From Voacanga thouarsii (taxonomy: Eukaryota > Streptophyta > Magnoliopsida > Gentianales > Apocynaceae): 64,000 bases of DNA. The stretch is taken from contig JANUWF010003378.1 in assembly GCA_026120185.1 (NCBI GenBank), forward strand, positions 248,001 to 312,000, given 5' to 3'. Below are positions 1 to 11,484 of this stretch, piece after piece (position 1 is the first letter of the stretch; every line of letters begins with the position of its first letter). The translations under genes were made by a program, and so were the position numbers. The notes under the pieces are model-generated. The model was not told where the DNA came from and did not search any database. It saw only the letters and a list, made by a program, of their open reading frames with translations.

Positions 1-2494
1 TTAGTATATAAAGGCTTAACGCTCCTCAATTTTTCCCATGTGGAACTCATGTCTAACATGAGTTCCCAAATGGTTAAATACCCAACTTTAACAACATTTA
101 ATTATGGATTCCTTCCATGAAAATAGCTTCTACCATAATCAAAACAATCTCTAACATGTCAAGAACAATTCTCATTAATTGTTTTAGGTTAACTAATTAT
201 GAGTTGAAAGTTATTAACTCCCAAAGTTACCATTTTTAACAAAAGGAAGGTTTGCGGAGCCTTATTTTTAATCTTGAGATGCTTAATAATATTCACAAAT
301 ATTAAGCATATTAATAAACAAAAAAAAAAACTAAACTAAACTTCCCTCTTTACTTTTCAACTCTTATTCCATTTCTACCATATTTCTTAGTTTCTTCTTC
401 ATCTTCTTCCTCCCACCCCTTCCCCCCCTCGCTGGTCACCGTTCCCCCCCCCCGGCGGCCCACCATCTATTCTACCGTTGTTCCTTTCCTTCCATTCGCA
501 ACCCGACACACATCATTTCATTTTCGTTTCCTCCCATTTTTCTTGACACCCCCCCCCCCCTCCTCCTCCATCAGAGGCATCGAGTTTTCCTTTCCTCCGC
601 TAACAGAGAGGCATCTATCATTCCTTGTAGCTGCCGGAGGATCTACGCGAAGAAGTGGCCACCGTTCTCTTAGGCAAGTCTCTTTGTTTTTTTTGGAGTT
701 TAATGTCAATTTTAGATAGGGAAAGTATAATTTATATGTAAATAGAAAAGCATTATTTCATTTATAATTTTTCCATTGTCGAAGAAACAATATTTAAACT
801 ACATTACGAAGTTGTCACGAATTTAGTAGCTGTTGGGGACAAGGAAATATAAGATGTCTTTTTGAATCCACAAAAGATAAACGGGAAACTGAGTAATGAA
901 AAGTCATTACTCATTTTTCTTGGTTCATTCAACTTAGGTTGGCTCTTTTGTCTCAAGCAATGCCTAATATTTTGCACAAAAATTCAATTCGAATCATTCA
1001 ATTTAGTTAGAAGAAAGTCTTTTTAGAATTGTATAAATGATATGTTTTCATTTGTTTTACTCTTTTAAATTGCTAGAAAATAGAAAAAGTAGTAGAAAAT
1101 GTGGGTATTTTGGATTCATTTTTTTCTTCATCCCAAAATGTCCGCTTTATTTATTTTTTTCTATATTTTTTATATATTGGGGGGGGGGGGGGGACGCATA
1201 TGTAAATCAAACGTTGGAGTTATCTTTTAAAAATAGACATTTTTACCTAATAATACAACTATCATATTATAATATTCACTTTTTTTTATCTGAACTTGCT
1301 CAAAATAGCCTCATCGACTTTTAGACACAAACTTAGCAACACATAATCTCAAATGTAGTAATTTATATATAATCAAGTACTTTTCTAACTATTATATCGA
1401 GTTAAATGTTAATATTTAATTTGAATAAAAAGTAATTTATTATTTTAATTTTAAAATTAGAACAGAAAAAAGTAATAATGAATATCTTAAAACAAATTTT
1501 AGCTTAAAAAGAAACTGTCATAAGTTTTATTTGAAGTAATTAAGAAAAAAACCCTTTGTCAAGAACTAGCAATTAAAAGCAATGTTGCGTCGTAAAAATT
1601 GAAACTCAGTCACTAAAAAGCTTTTCATTACTAATTAAAATGTTGTTAAAGCTCTTTTCATTATTTTTTTTTTCATTTCAAAACAACTGTCACTGTTATA
1701 CAAATCACAAATATTAAGAAAATTTTAGCATACATAAAGTTTATATATATATAAAAAACAATCAAATTACCAAGAAGATGAAGGTAAATGGAATATGAAT
1801 AGCGATACCCCAGTGGATGACGATGAATACATATCAAAGCATGATTCCAGTAGTTAGGCAAGATTTTAATCTTGATTTAAAATCATTTACAATTTATGTG
1901 GTTTATGGCAATGGATTATTTCCATCGTATTACATCATTTCAATTCCATGTCAAATTTTAAATTTCCGTTATTACACAATTTCAATGCTTATTACGATTG
2001 TTTTACATTTCAAATCTTTTAATTTATGATATTTTAAATTCCATTAGCTTCAACTTTTTACTCTAATTTTGTCTAATTTTGGAATCCCAACTCCTTCTAT
2101 TTTATAAGATTGAAGAATTGATTTCAGCAGACCGAAGGAAATCTTTGAGACAAGGAAACCTCAGAGGAATTATTTAGGTCAGAGATTCATAAAAGAAGAG
2201 ACCAATACAAATGAGTATCATAATTTTTGGAGTTTAATCTTAAAAAGCAATGGAACATAATAAATGGAAGTTCTTTTTTACAAAATATTTGTAGTTATTA
2301 TCAACTCATCTAATATACGATTCAAAATCGGAAAAGTAATGACTGTTTTGGGTATATGTTGCAATGTAATAACATGCTTGCTATCCATGTGATTTTTTTG
2401 TTAGACCTTAATTTATCCCTTTGTAGTGTAAACAACAAAGTAGTCTATATAGTGCACTGCCATGGTATTGACAAACATTTCACAAAAGCCAGAG
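1..2494. other. Intergenic, AT-rich, no gene supported
   Basis: No reading frame here resembles a known protein and the longer open stretches are AT-rich chance ORFs. Homopolymer tracts stand out: C10 at 444-453, C12 near 549-560 and G15 at 1179-1193. The C-rich block 412-470 could form a G-quadruplex on the minus strand. I do not recognise a transposon end in this stretch. Confidence 0.6.
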
Positions 2495-2786
2495 CCATAT
2501 GTAGGCTTCTTTTGCTTAAACAGCAAGGTAGATCATTACTTTACTTTTAACTATATCCAAGTTAATAATTGGAACCCCATGAATGATAGGTGATCATTTA
2601 CTGTTAGTGATGGATGAAAAATCCCCATGGGTAATGGGTGATTACCTTATAGTTACTTTTTGATTTTTCTATAATTGATTACTATGTCCTTGTTGTTTGC
2701 AAAAACAGTTTGATTGTCAAAATTTGAGGTGGCCTAGTGCCTGAAAAATATCCAATTATAGGAAAAACTCCGTCAAAATTTTTTTA
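2495..2786 (+). repeat. Direct repeat, copy 1 of 2 (about 290 bp)
   Basis: This block begins with ccatatgtaggctt and runs to the T-rich end near 2786. It reappears in the same orientation at 3496-3787 with many point changes. Shared internal landmarks in the same order are 'tttacttttaact', 'gatttttctataattgatt' and 'ggtggcctagtgc'. No coding capacity is seen. It could be the two ends of a decayed element or a local duplication. Confidence 0.8.
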
Positions 2787-3495
2787 AAAACGTAATACAA
2801 TAGCAACTTTCAATGCAATTTTTTGTTTTCTTGATGAGCTTGGCATATAGATACTCAGCATTAGTTAGCTAAAAGAGTAGAATGTAGCTCGATTTGCTAG
2901 CATGTGGAAAATGATCAAGAAATCCATAGAAGACGTAATCATATCTAGATAAAAACTAAGTTGAGACAACATTTGTTGTATCTTTACAAGGTAGAAGTCC
3001 ATTGAAGATACTAGTAAGAGTGTTTCTTTAAAAAAACAATTACTGCTTAGGGATTTTTAAAAAGCTCAAAAGAAATTTCATATTTAGCATTTTAATCTTA
3101 TGGAACCAAGTTGACTCTTTTAGCCAAGAGGCAGCTTTCATTCCCTTCACGCCATCCCTTGGCCTCACATTAACTTTCACCCTTCTTGTTTCTCTAATTA
3201 AGTGATAAATTCTGTTGCCGTGAATGCATTTTGCAGATCAAAGCCTTTTCCATTTCAATCCATTAAGAAACTCTAATTGTGCATGATTTACTTCAAAAAT
3301 TTTTTGTGGCGAAATACTAATCAAACAGAACATAAAAAAGAAATGCTAAAAAGAACATAAGCAAAGAGAGTAAGGTAGAAACATACTTGCTTGGTTTCTG
3401 ATTTGTGTGGATGTTATTATACTAGGAAGAGGATCTAATTCAGCCTCCATACCATTAGCCAAAGAAATAATAATTGGTGTGGTTAATCTCTCCTT
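2787..3495. other. Spacer between the two direct repeats
   Basis: About 700 bp of AT-rich sequence with no supported gene. It contains no RT, gag or transposase motif that would make the flanking repeats LTRs. Confidence 0.5.
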
Positions 3496-3787
3496 CCATA
3501 TGTAGGCTTTTTTACTTAAACAACAATGTAGATCTTTACTTTACTTTTAACTGTATCCAAGTTAATAACTGGAACTCCGTGAGTGATGGGTGATCCTTCC
3601 CCATGAGTGATGAGTATCACTCCTCGTAGGTAATGAGTGATTACTTTTTAGTTACTTTTTGGATTTTTCTATAATTGATTGATCCTTCCTTGTTGTTTGT
3701 AACAACAATTTGATTGCTAAATCTTGAGGTGGCCTAGTGCTTGGAAAATGTCCACTTATAGGGGAGACTTTGTCGTTTTTTTTTAAA
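3496..3787 (+). repeat. Direct repeat, copy 2 of 2 (about 290 bp)
   Basis: Diverged second copy of the 2495-2786 block, almost exactly 1 kb downstream and in the same orientation. The 'gtgatgggtgatc' portion is expanded into several related 'gtgatgagt' units here, so this part probably slipped during replication. Confidence 0.8.
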
Positions 3788-4052
3788 TTGATACTATTTA
3801 TTATGGAAAAAAATATTCATCCTTATCATACTATTAGCCTACTGCTTTAAGTTCAACAAATAGATATAAAGTGTCATAAACAAAGGTTATTAAGTATCTT
3901 AAACGACATTGGATACTATTTATGATTTTAGAAAAATAATGGTAAGTCATTGTTCACTAATTTATGATTTTTTGTTCTATTATTTACATCATTCTTTTCA
4001 AAGGTATATACAATTTAAATGTACTAGTTTTTCTTTTTCTTCTCTTCTAACA

Positions 4053-4290
4053 ATGTCTTCTAATAAAGAGTCATTAAGGGAGGAGGGACAGCGAGGGTGA
4101 ATTGCCTCCTACCCTATCCCCTAGTCAGCTACCTCGGCTTTCAATTCCTTATCCGTTACAAGGTACTACTGGAGAGGAGGGAGTGCCATCCCCAACTTAT
4201 CAATCATCCACTGCTTCAGCTTTGCATGCATTTGGGTTGCAGGTTTCGACTCCCAGCCTTTGGATTGTTAAACAAGGGAACGGATAAGCA
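4053..4290 (+). pseudogene. CACTA (En/Spm) second ORF, N-terminal remnant
   Basis: An ATG at 4053 opens a short serine- and charge-rich start that meets a TGA at 4098. After a one-base frame change, a proline/serine-rich stretch (LPPTLSPSQLPRL) continues to about 4290. Low-complexity Pro/Ser-rich sequence commonly precedes the conserved domain of the plant Ptta/En/Spm Transposase_24 family, and that domain follows at 4590. I therefore read this as the degraded N-terminal part of the same ORF. The assignment rests on position and composition rather than on a conserved motif here. Confidence 0.35.
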
Positions 4291-4589
4291 ATTAACATAA
4301 TCAATTTTAAAATATGTTAAGTGTTATTTCAATCATTTTTTTTAGTGATTAATGTATGTATGTGGTACATTGTCATTGCCAAAAAGGTTAACTAGCTCGG
4401 ACTAATGTATTCAAGAAATTTCAAATATAATACATCAGTACTTCAATGGCCCATATCTAACATACACACATGCACAGATAAATGTGCGAGACTTATGGTT
4501 TCAAGAATTTGGAGTAAGCAATTGCTCAATATTATTTATTTTTAATTACTATGTTATATATTAATCACCATTCACAAAATGTGATTGTA

Positions 4590-4877
4590 CAAAAATATTT
4601 CCAGTGGAGGGATGAGTACAATACCCAGATTCGATATATTTGGGAGAAGAAGTGTTGGGTGAGATTTTCAGACATAATGTCTAGGTTGAGGAAGAGGGAT
4701 GGGGGGGCATGTCCTCAATGGATAGAGGCTCAGTATTGGAATGCGATTTCCCAGTATTGGAGTTCAGAGAAGTATCAAAAGCTCTCAACCATCAACAAAA
4801 AGAATCAAGGACAGAGTTGCACCCATACTGGAATGTCTATCCATTCACAAAACGCGAGTACTGTTTGGTAGATTTAT
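4590..4877 (+). pseudogene. CACTA (En/Spm) Transposase_24-like domain fragment
   Basis: About 90 residues read openly and contain WVRFSDIMSRLRKR, PQWIEAQYWNAI and a CTHTG motif. These match the core of the plant transposase Ptta/En/Spm family (Transposase_24), the accessory DNA-binding ORF of CACTA elements. The frame is lost just after CTHTG: the next expected residues (IPFTKRE) are readable one frame over, which indicates a small indel near 4836. The rest of the ORF resumes near 6480, after a solo LTR that landed in between. No TnpD/TNP2 (DDE transposase) sequence is found nearby, so this is a defective remnant. Confidence 0.65.
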
Positions 4878-5014
4878 TTTCATTTAACTATTTATTTTCT
4901 AAATGGTTTGAAATGAATTTATATAAGATTGTAATAATTGGGTTTTGTTAACACGAATGTAGCGGGTGAACCAAGGGAGTTCTTTTAGCTACACATATAT
5001 GTTTGAGACATTAC

Positions 5015-6323
5015 TGTTAGCCCTAAGAGCATTCTCATGTGTTTTGACTTATGACAAAGATTGATGAGGACTAACTTGTTTGATCTATATGTGATAGGAC
5101 ATGTTTGACTTCAGTTCTTCCAATGCATCTAATAAGACTGCTAAGCAAATCTTAGGTAATGGAATCCAAGAATGGGTGATCAAGTATAACTCCAATTTAA
5201 GAGATTGCACACCAAGAAGCCATTGTGAAGAATTATAGATTAGAAATTGTTATTAAGGTATTATTTGTAAATTCCTTACGTTCAATTTGTTTTTACCTTG
5301 AAGCACTTACAAATGATTTCAAAAAGGGGAGATTTTTTAATTTGAATTTTATAAAATCCTTGGTTGAGTAGTTTTAGATAGACCTTTGAATCTAAAACTC
5401 CATCCAGTGATCTGTAACATTTTTCATATATATCTCTTTACTTAAAGTGCCATTTTTGGACTCACTTTTTGGATGCACATCCTTCTACTTTGTAAATTCA
5501 AAACCTTGAAAATCCTGACAGAAGTAACTAGCCGTTACTAGCCATTGGGATTTTAGGTTTAGCTCTTATAAAAGCTTTTAAAACTTGATTTTGGAGCAGA
5601 TTTTTGTGCTAACTCTTTCAAAAACACTTTTACACTTTAGAACACAAAAATCTCTTCTTTCATTCGTGCTTCAAAGTAAGATTAAATTGCTCAAAAGGTA
5701 AAAAGATATTTGTACTTAGTGATTCATATCTGCTCAATCTATGGGCCATTTCTGTATTTTATCTTTAATTAGCTCTATATCAAGGTTTAGGAGGTAAAAC
5801 CTAATTGGGTTGAGCTTTGATTATTGTGTTTAAAGAGGTTGGGGATAAAATCAACTATAGTGATCCTTTTGTGTAAGATTAGAGTTGCTTACCAGCATTG
5901 GTTTGGAAAAAGGTTTGAGTAAGTTGTGTTGAAATCCTTAAGTGTTAGTTTAAGGTAGTGGATGTAGATCATTTAAAGATCGAATAACTAAAAATCCTTG
6001 GATCTACTTTTGTGCACTTTGTCTGAAGATTTTTTACTGCATTTTTGTTGGTCATCAAATTTTAAAAACCTTTTTTTTTCTAAAATTATTGATCTATTTA
6101 AGGCTCCTTGTGTTCTATAGTAAGCCTATCCTTGATACCTCATCTTAAATACACACTGTCTTCTTTCCATTCAGTACTAATTTAAAAGATCTTTGACTGC
6201 CTCTTAAAGCTGCGAAGCAAATTTTAACATTTTGTTTGCCCCTTTCAAAAGAGATCAAATTAATAATTTACATTTGTTTGACATAAATCTTATTATTCAC
6301 CCCCTCCACTCTAAGGTTTATCA
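5015..6323 (+). mobile_element. Solo LTR of a sirevirus (copia)
   Basis: This 1309-bp block starts TGTTAGCCCTAAG and ends ...CTAAGGTTTATCA. It has the same beginning, end and internal order of motifs as the LTRs at 12895-14191 and 22363-23610, at noticeably higher divergence. The flanks are 5-bp attac (5010-5014) and gttac (6324-6328), a target duplication with one mismatch. A TATA-like TTATAAAAG lies near 5567. There is no internal retroelement sequence next to it, so it is a solo LTR left by LTR-LTR recombination. Confidence 0.85.
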
Positions 6324-6479
6324 GTTACATATCTTTCAGAGTGGGCTCAAGCAGGGCTAGTTTGTTAATGATCGATCTCACCAGACTTTAGTAGTAAATA
6401 GATATGTTAAATTTCTTTATATTTTTTTAATTTGTATTTTATTTTGGCATCTATCACTGAAGGTTCCTGTCTGTTTTAG

Positions 6480-6994
6480 GATAATGTGAGAAATCTCATA
6501 TAGAACACTACTCAGTTTGAGTCTTGTAGCTCAGTAAACCCGGCTATTCCTCTTGATGAAAAAGCCACGTTTTTGCAGGCACAAAGTTGGTTCAAAAGGG
6601 GCCGAGTTTATAGGTTGGGATCAGAGGCAACACATGTACGATCTAGGTTGTTACAGAGTAGAGTATAGACATCTTCTACTACACCTACTAATATTGGGCA
6701 TGTAGTAGAGCAGAGGGTACAACATGCCGATCAAAGGCTCGTCAACAAATAGACTTGTACCGGTAGATTCTTAAGCAACAATAGCCTACATTTACTGGTT
6801 GGATAACAGTTATGTTAGACAAGATGGGAATTCCTGCACCGTCTGACGCTCCCATAGCTACTGCGAATGCTGACGATGATGACCCTGATGCCGACAATGG
6901 ATTTGATCTAACTGATGAGCTCCCAAGCCCACGTAGGGGCTCTGATTCTCCTTTTCCACCCCCTTCCATAGCTGCTCCTTCATTAGCTACATAG
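6480..6994 (+). pseudogene. CACTA second ORF, C-terminal remnant
   Basis: Readable pieces include LDEKATFLQAQSWFKRGRVYRLGSEATHV at about 6555-6640. The 'GRVYxLGSEA' block is typical of the C-terminal side of Transposase_24 proteins. It is followed by a VVEQRVQHADQRLVNKQ coiled-coil-like stretch and an acidic tail (ADDDDPDADNGFDLTDELPSP) near 6870-6940. Frame changes and stops separate these parts. Together with 4590-4877 it makes one ORF whose middle was broken by the solo LTR insertion. The palindromic array that begins about 200 bp downstream fits a CACTA 3' subterminal region. Confidence 0.6.
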
Positions 6995-7189
6995 ATTTTG
7001 ATGTATTTATTTTTATGATCTTTATACATTGATACTTATTTACTGTAAATTATTTTACTTTTTTTTTATATATTTACTATGTATCTATATTATACTCAGC
7101 TTTAGAATTTTAATTATATTTAGGTGTGCTTAGTTTCCATTTTTAAATTATTTTTGGGGTTATGAACACAGTTTTTGAATTTGTTTTTT

Positions 7190-8285
7190 TTTTTTTTGTT
7201 TGAAAATTGATTCACAGGGAGTTGATAATTTAAAAATAAATACAAAAATGGAAAAAAAAATTTGTCGCAAAATCCTCACAATTTTTGACGAATTAGTGAG
7301 GTCTAACAAAATAATGAAAAAAATCCATCGCAAAACTTTTGTAATTTGTGACGCTTTAGTAAGGGCTAACGCATGTAAAAAAAATCCATTGCAAAATCCT
7401 TGCAATTTGCGATGATTTAGTGACGGGACCTATACAAGAGATAAATCCATCGCAAAATAAATAAATAAATAAATAAAAATCAATTGCAAAACCCTCGCAA
7501 TTTATGACGATTTAGCGATGGCCAAAATACGAGATAAAATTCCTCGCAATACTCTCGCTATTTGCCACGCTTTAGTGACGGCAATCTTATACCCAATAAA
7601 AATGCATCACAAAACCCTCGTAAGTTGTGATGCTTTTGCAAGGGCCACTAGTGGGAGTCAAAAAATTCCTTGTAAAACCCTTGCACTTTGAGACGATTTT
7701 GTGAGGCCCACGAGTAGGAGTAAAAAAATTCCACATGTAACCCTTGCAATTTGAGACGATTTTGCGAGGGCCAAAAGTAGGAGTCAAAAAATTCCTTGTG
7801 TAACCCTGGCAATTTGCGATAATTTTGTGAGGGCCATGAGTTGGATTCACAAAGTCTTTGCAATTTGCAAGGATTTTGCGAAGGCCAATCAATGTGAGGG
7901 GAAATGCCATAGTAAAAACATCGCTATTTGCGATGAATTAGCAAGGCCCATAAAAAGCCCCCTAGCAGAACCCTCACAATCTGCGATGAATAAGCGAGGG
8001 CCAATCAATACGAGATGAACATGCATGCCATCCCAAAACCCTCAAAATTTGTGAGGGTAACCCTCACAATTTGCAATGAAGTAAAGCTTGTCGTCGCAAG
8101 ACCCTTGCAAATTACAATGGTTTTGCGATGGTTAAATATCTTTTAAGTCAATATTAAATACGAAAACCCTCGCAAAGTCCTCGCAAATTGCGACAATTTT
8201 GTGATGGCTTTTTATGCATTTCGTTGCAAAACCATAGCAAATTTTCTATCTTGTCGATCTTTGACCAAAACCCTCGCAATTTTCT
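7190..8285. repeat. Array of short palindromic units (CACTA subterminal type)
   Basis: About 13 degenerate units of roughly 60-70 bp follow a 'cCATCGCAAAACCCTCGCAATTTGCGACGA' theme (given here as a loose consensus). Each unit pairs TCGCAA with TTGCGA and ends with a 'gcgagggc' type box. CACTA elements characteristically carry dense subterminal repeats that bind their own TnpA-like protein. The array lies directly after the CACTA second-ORF remnant, so it is probably that element's 3' region. No clean 'CTTGTAGTG' terminus is seen at its right edge. The apparent ORFs on both strands are a by-product of the periodicity. Confidence 0.65.
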
Positions 8286-8544
8286 AATCTATAGGCAAAA
8301 CTAATTTGTGTACTAATTATCTAGCCTACTTAGAAGATGATTTTAAATCAAAATTTTATCTTACTTCACGTAAAGGAAGGAGAAAGCAAATGCTGCAAAA
8401 AAATGGAATGCTTACTAGGTAAAAAGTAGGGGGATTTCATATGAAATTTTATTCCAAATTCACATAGAGCCTTATATGTATTTACTTTATTTTTGTGAAT
8501 AAAAATGAATTGCTTTTTGTGACTTTTATTAAAAAATATTATTG

Positions 8545-9442
8545 TACTACAAGAGAAAAGCAATTTAGCGACAGTAAAAATCCATCGCTAATCGACTGTA
8601 AATAGTAACAAAACTAAAATCTGTCGTTGGGATTTGTGACGAAAAAGATTAGTGATTTTATTTAATTAATGATATTTATAATTAAGTTTACAATTAAGGC
8701 CATCACTAAATTTAGTGACGGCCAACGAATTTTAAGTTTTTTTAAAAAATTAATTAGCCACTAACCCGACCTAACCGGTTCAACCCGGCAATTGACTCGG
8801 CAGATAATTTTACGAGATTATATCAGACACGGGGCTTGAACCCGCATCCTTATTGTGGGGGAACACGTGTTCCACCATTACTCTATTGATATTCTTGTAA
8901 TTTTTTATTTTTTATATTAATTATATAGTATATTTTTTTTTGTAGATTAGTGATGGATTTGCAAGGGATTTGCGATAGATTAGCGATGACGCAAATTTTC
9001 ATCGCTAATCCCTTGCTAATTAGTGATGGATTAGCGACGGACGATAATTTGTCACTAATTACCGACGAAGTAGCAATGGTATTTTAATAATTATTTAGTA
9101 TTAATGTATAATCACACATACGGTAGCTAATCCCTCCCTAATTAGCTAGTGATTGTCGACCATAGCTAATCTCTCACTAATTAGCGATGGTATTTAAACA
9201 ATTATTTTAGTATTAGTGTATAATTACATATATTGTAGCTAATTCATCGCTAATTAGCGAGGATGATAAGCCGTAGCTAATCCCTCACTACTTACCGAAG
9301 GATTAGCGACGACTAATTGACAAATATTTAAAAATAAATTCAAATTAAAAATTTTGTTTGTCGTCGTTATTCCATTACAAATTAGTGATGGCTACTTAGG
9401 CGTTGCAAATTTCCATCGCTAATAACAAATTTTCTTGTAGTG
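8545..9442 (+). mobile_element. Non-autonomous CACTA-like element (898 bp)
   Basis: The left end is TACTACAAGAGAAAAG and the right end TTTTCTTGTAGTG, an imperfect form of the CACTACAAGAAAA terminal inverted repeat. Inside, many copies of 'tTAGCGAtGG' and 'ccATCGCTAAT' occur in both orientations, as expected of subterminal repeats. It has no transposase. The 3-bp flanks (ttg / aca) do not match, so one edge may be altered. A tRNA-like block sits in the middle on the minus strand (8824-8899), next to a GC-rich tract at 8763-8805. Confidence 0.75.
8824..8899 (-). other. tRNA-Gly-like block inside the CACTA element
   Basis: Read on the minus strand, this has an A-box-like AGTAATGGTGG, an anticodon-arm-like GTGTT-CCCCCAC-AATAA (anticodon position CCC) and a B-box-like GGGTTCAAGCCCC within a nearly complete T-arm (GCGGG/CCCGT). 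The acceptor ends do not pair well and there is a C before the anticodon where U33 is expected, so it is not a functional tRNA. The same module occurs at 29601-29680. Confidence 0.6.
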
Positions 9443-10948
9443 ACATAAAATAATATTACCGCTGCAATAGATAAGATATTAGATAATATATTATTTGAAC
9501 TTTCAAAAACCATTAGAAGAAAAATAATGTTTTCTTTAACAAAAAAAAAAAAAAAAACTTTATCTTCGTTCTTTCCCTCCATCCCCCATTGGCCAGAGCT
9601 ATTCGGCAGCCAACAGCACTCTTCCCTCTATGTATTTAATTCAAAGCAAAAACACTTTTTTTTAAGGGTATTTTAAAGTTTCTCCTTTTATCTTTCTTTT
9701 CCCTATTGGTGCCTCTATGTCTCTCCAGCTCCATTTTTGCCAACCCAAGCCAGCCCTCTCGACCCCTCTTAATGTTGGTTGGCAATATTGCCAAAGCAAT
9801 TATCCTCCTGCAAGAGCAATATCTATGCAAATGACAATTCTATCCTTGATTTGTCAATGCTAAATTTCCACCTTCTTCCATGGCGGATTCCACAAATCAT
9901 AAATATGAAAACCATCTTTTTTCTCTCTTTGCAAATTTCTATCTTGTCGGACTTTTCTCTTGCCCTAGCTGCTGTGACGGAAGCTCCAAGGATTCATTCT
10001 CTTCGTTCTCATCCACATTTTTGTTCTATGGGTAGAAAATTATGGGGAATTTTAGTATCAAAATCTTCATCGTTCTCCATAGCTTCATTATCACGGATAA
10101 TAGATAATTTCTTTTTTAATAATTTTTTTATTTGTTGTTTTACATTTTGGTCAACTTTTTATGGACCAAGCATACTTACACTTCTCTGCGCAGTAAGTCC
10201 CTTGCCATATGCAAACACTTTGCCAGCATTTTTAAAATCACACATATATACATAGTCTTTTATGTTTCAAAATTTAAAGAAAACTATCCCCAGATGATCA
10301 AAGTATATTGTGATTAAAAAATTAAAAAAGCAGGAAAGAAGAGAAAAATGCCCCAACTTGTGGGGTAAAGAACTACAAGTTCCAACTTAAAAAAATGAAA
10401 TTTTGGTTTAGTTGAAATTAAGGTTATTTAATAGTGTTGTAGAACTAGTCATCCTATTTGATGTTTCTCTTCATTGAGGATTCCCACTATTGAACCAACA
10501 AGGGGTGAAAATTTTGCTTTGGGAAAAGGAGGGGGGGGGGGGGAGGGTGCCAATTTTGATTAGCCCAATCTTAGATATTGGAAATTAAAGCAGAGAGAAA
10601 AGGAAAGAGAATCCGCACTTTTGAGACTTTTAGGTTCTTTTGTATTAAAAGTACTTTAAATAATATGTAAAAAAAAACTTTGAGTGACATTTCTAATTTA
10701 GCCACTCTATCTGAAATACTTTTTTTTCCTTTTACTTTGAACAATGGTGAGAACCCAACGTTTATATTTTATCAAGTCTGGAAATACTAAAACTAATGCC
10801 ACTATGCTACTAGAACGACCAATTTGTGAACCATCAAGCTAAAAAATTTTGCAATATTATAAATTTTGATAGATTAGAAAGGCGGAGGATGCAAATTAAA
10901 TTTCAAAATTTACCGTTTGAGAAGAGGTACTTTTAACTAATTAGTTAT
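9443..10948. other. Intergenic, no gene supported
   Basis: The longest open stretch (9779-10255, plus) has no recognisable domain and is hydrophobic and AT-driven. A G13 tract lies at 10531-10543. No transposon end is visible except the copia element that begins at 10949. Confidence 0.5.
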
Positions 10949-11446
10949 TGTGGGGATGCCTTGCATCCATTTGAGTTTGTACCGTATCGGAACCACCAAA
11001 CATCATCTATCACTATTTAAGCTTTGTTTAGTTACGATGTCCCACATCGGTTTTTGATTGATCTTCCACCTCCTTTGAAACTTATAAATAAAAGCTTAGT
11101 TTGGTTCTTTGAGAACAACACAACAATACCAGCACAAGAGTTTGAATAGCCATTGAGACATTTGTTCTTTGTAATACTCTTGTTCTGTATGAGTGGTATT
11201 TAGTGGATTAGAAACACTTTCCTAAGCCTTATAAATTGTCTTTTTCATAGTGAAATTTTGTTCTGCCTCTACCCGTGGACGTAGGTCATTTGACCAAACT
11301 ACGTAAGTCCTTGTGTCTCTCTCTCTTATTTCCTTTCTCGTTATTTATTTTTTCTCCATGTTATTTTTGTTATTATTTCTTTATTATCGTATTTTATGAC
11401 TTTGCCATTGGAGTTTTTGGTTTGTTTCTTAGGCCTATCCCTAACA
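10949..11446 (+). repeat. 5' LTR of the outer copia element
   Basis: 498 bp, TG...CA, partner of 24682-25182. A TATAAATA box lies at 11083-11090 and a T-rich region follows it. The 3' LTR has this box altered (ataataaata), so only this copy keeps the original core promoter. Confidence 0.93.
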
Positions 11447-11449
11447 AAT

Positions 11450-11467
11450 TGGTATTAGAGCTACTAG
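11450..11467 (+). other. Primer-binding site, initiator tRNA-Met type
   Basis: TGGTATTAGAGCTACTAG begins 3 bp after the LTR. It is the usual plant copia PBS (TGGTATCAGAGC) with one C-to-T change. Confidence 0.85.
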
Positions 11468-11484
11468 CTCACAACTCTGTGGCA

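Noticed and set aside
518..709. Minus-strand open frame in the C/T-rich region
   Set aside because: Composition-driven, low complexity, no domain.
7587..7910. 107-residue minus-strand ORF and opposing ORFs in the palindromic array
   Set aside because: Created by the periodic, nearly stop-free repeat; the translated repeat has no counterpart in known proteins.
7190..8285. Resemblance to a CRISPR array
   Set aside because: Units are palindromic and degenerate with no unique spacers, in plant DNA beside CACTA sequence.
8824..8899. Functional tRNA gene
   Set aside because: Acceptor stem does not pair, C instead of U33, and it lies inside a transposon; only tRNA-like.
9779..10255. 158-residue plus-strand ORF
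   Set aside because: No recognisable domain, hydrophobic, AT-driven, and its start is not ATG-supported in context; treated as chance.
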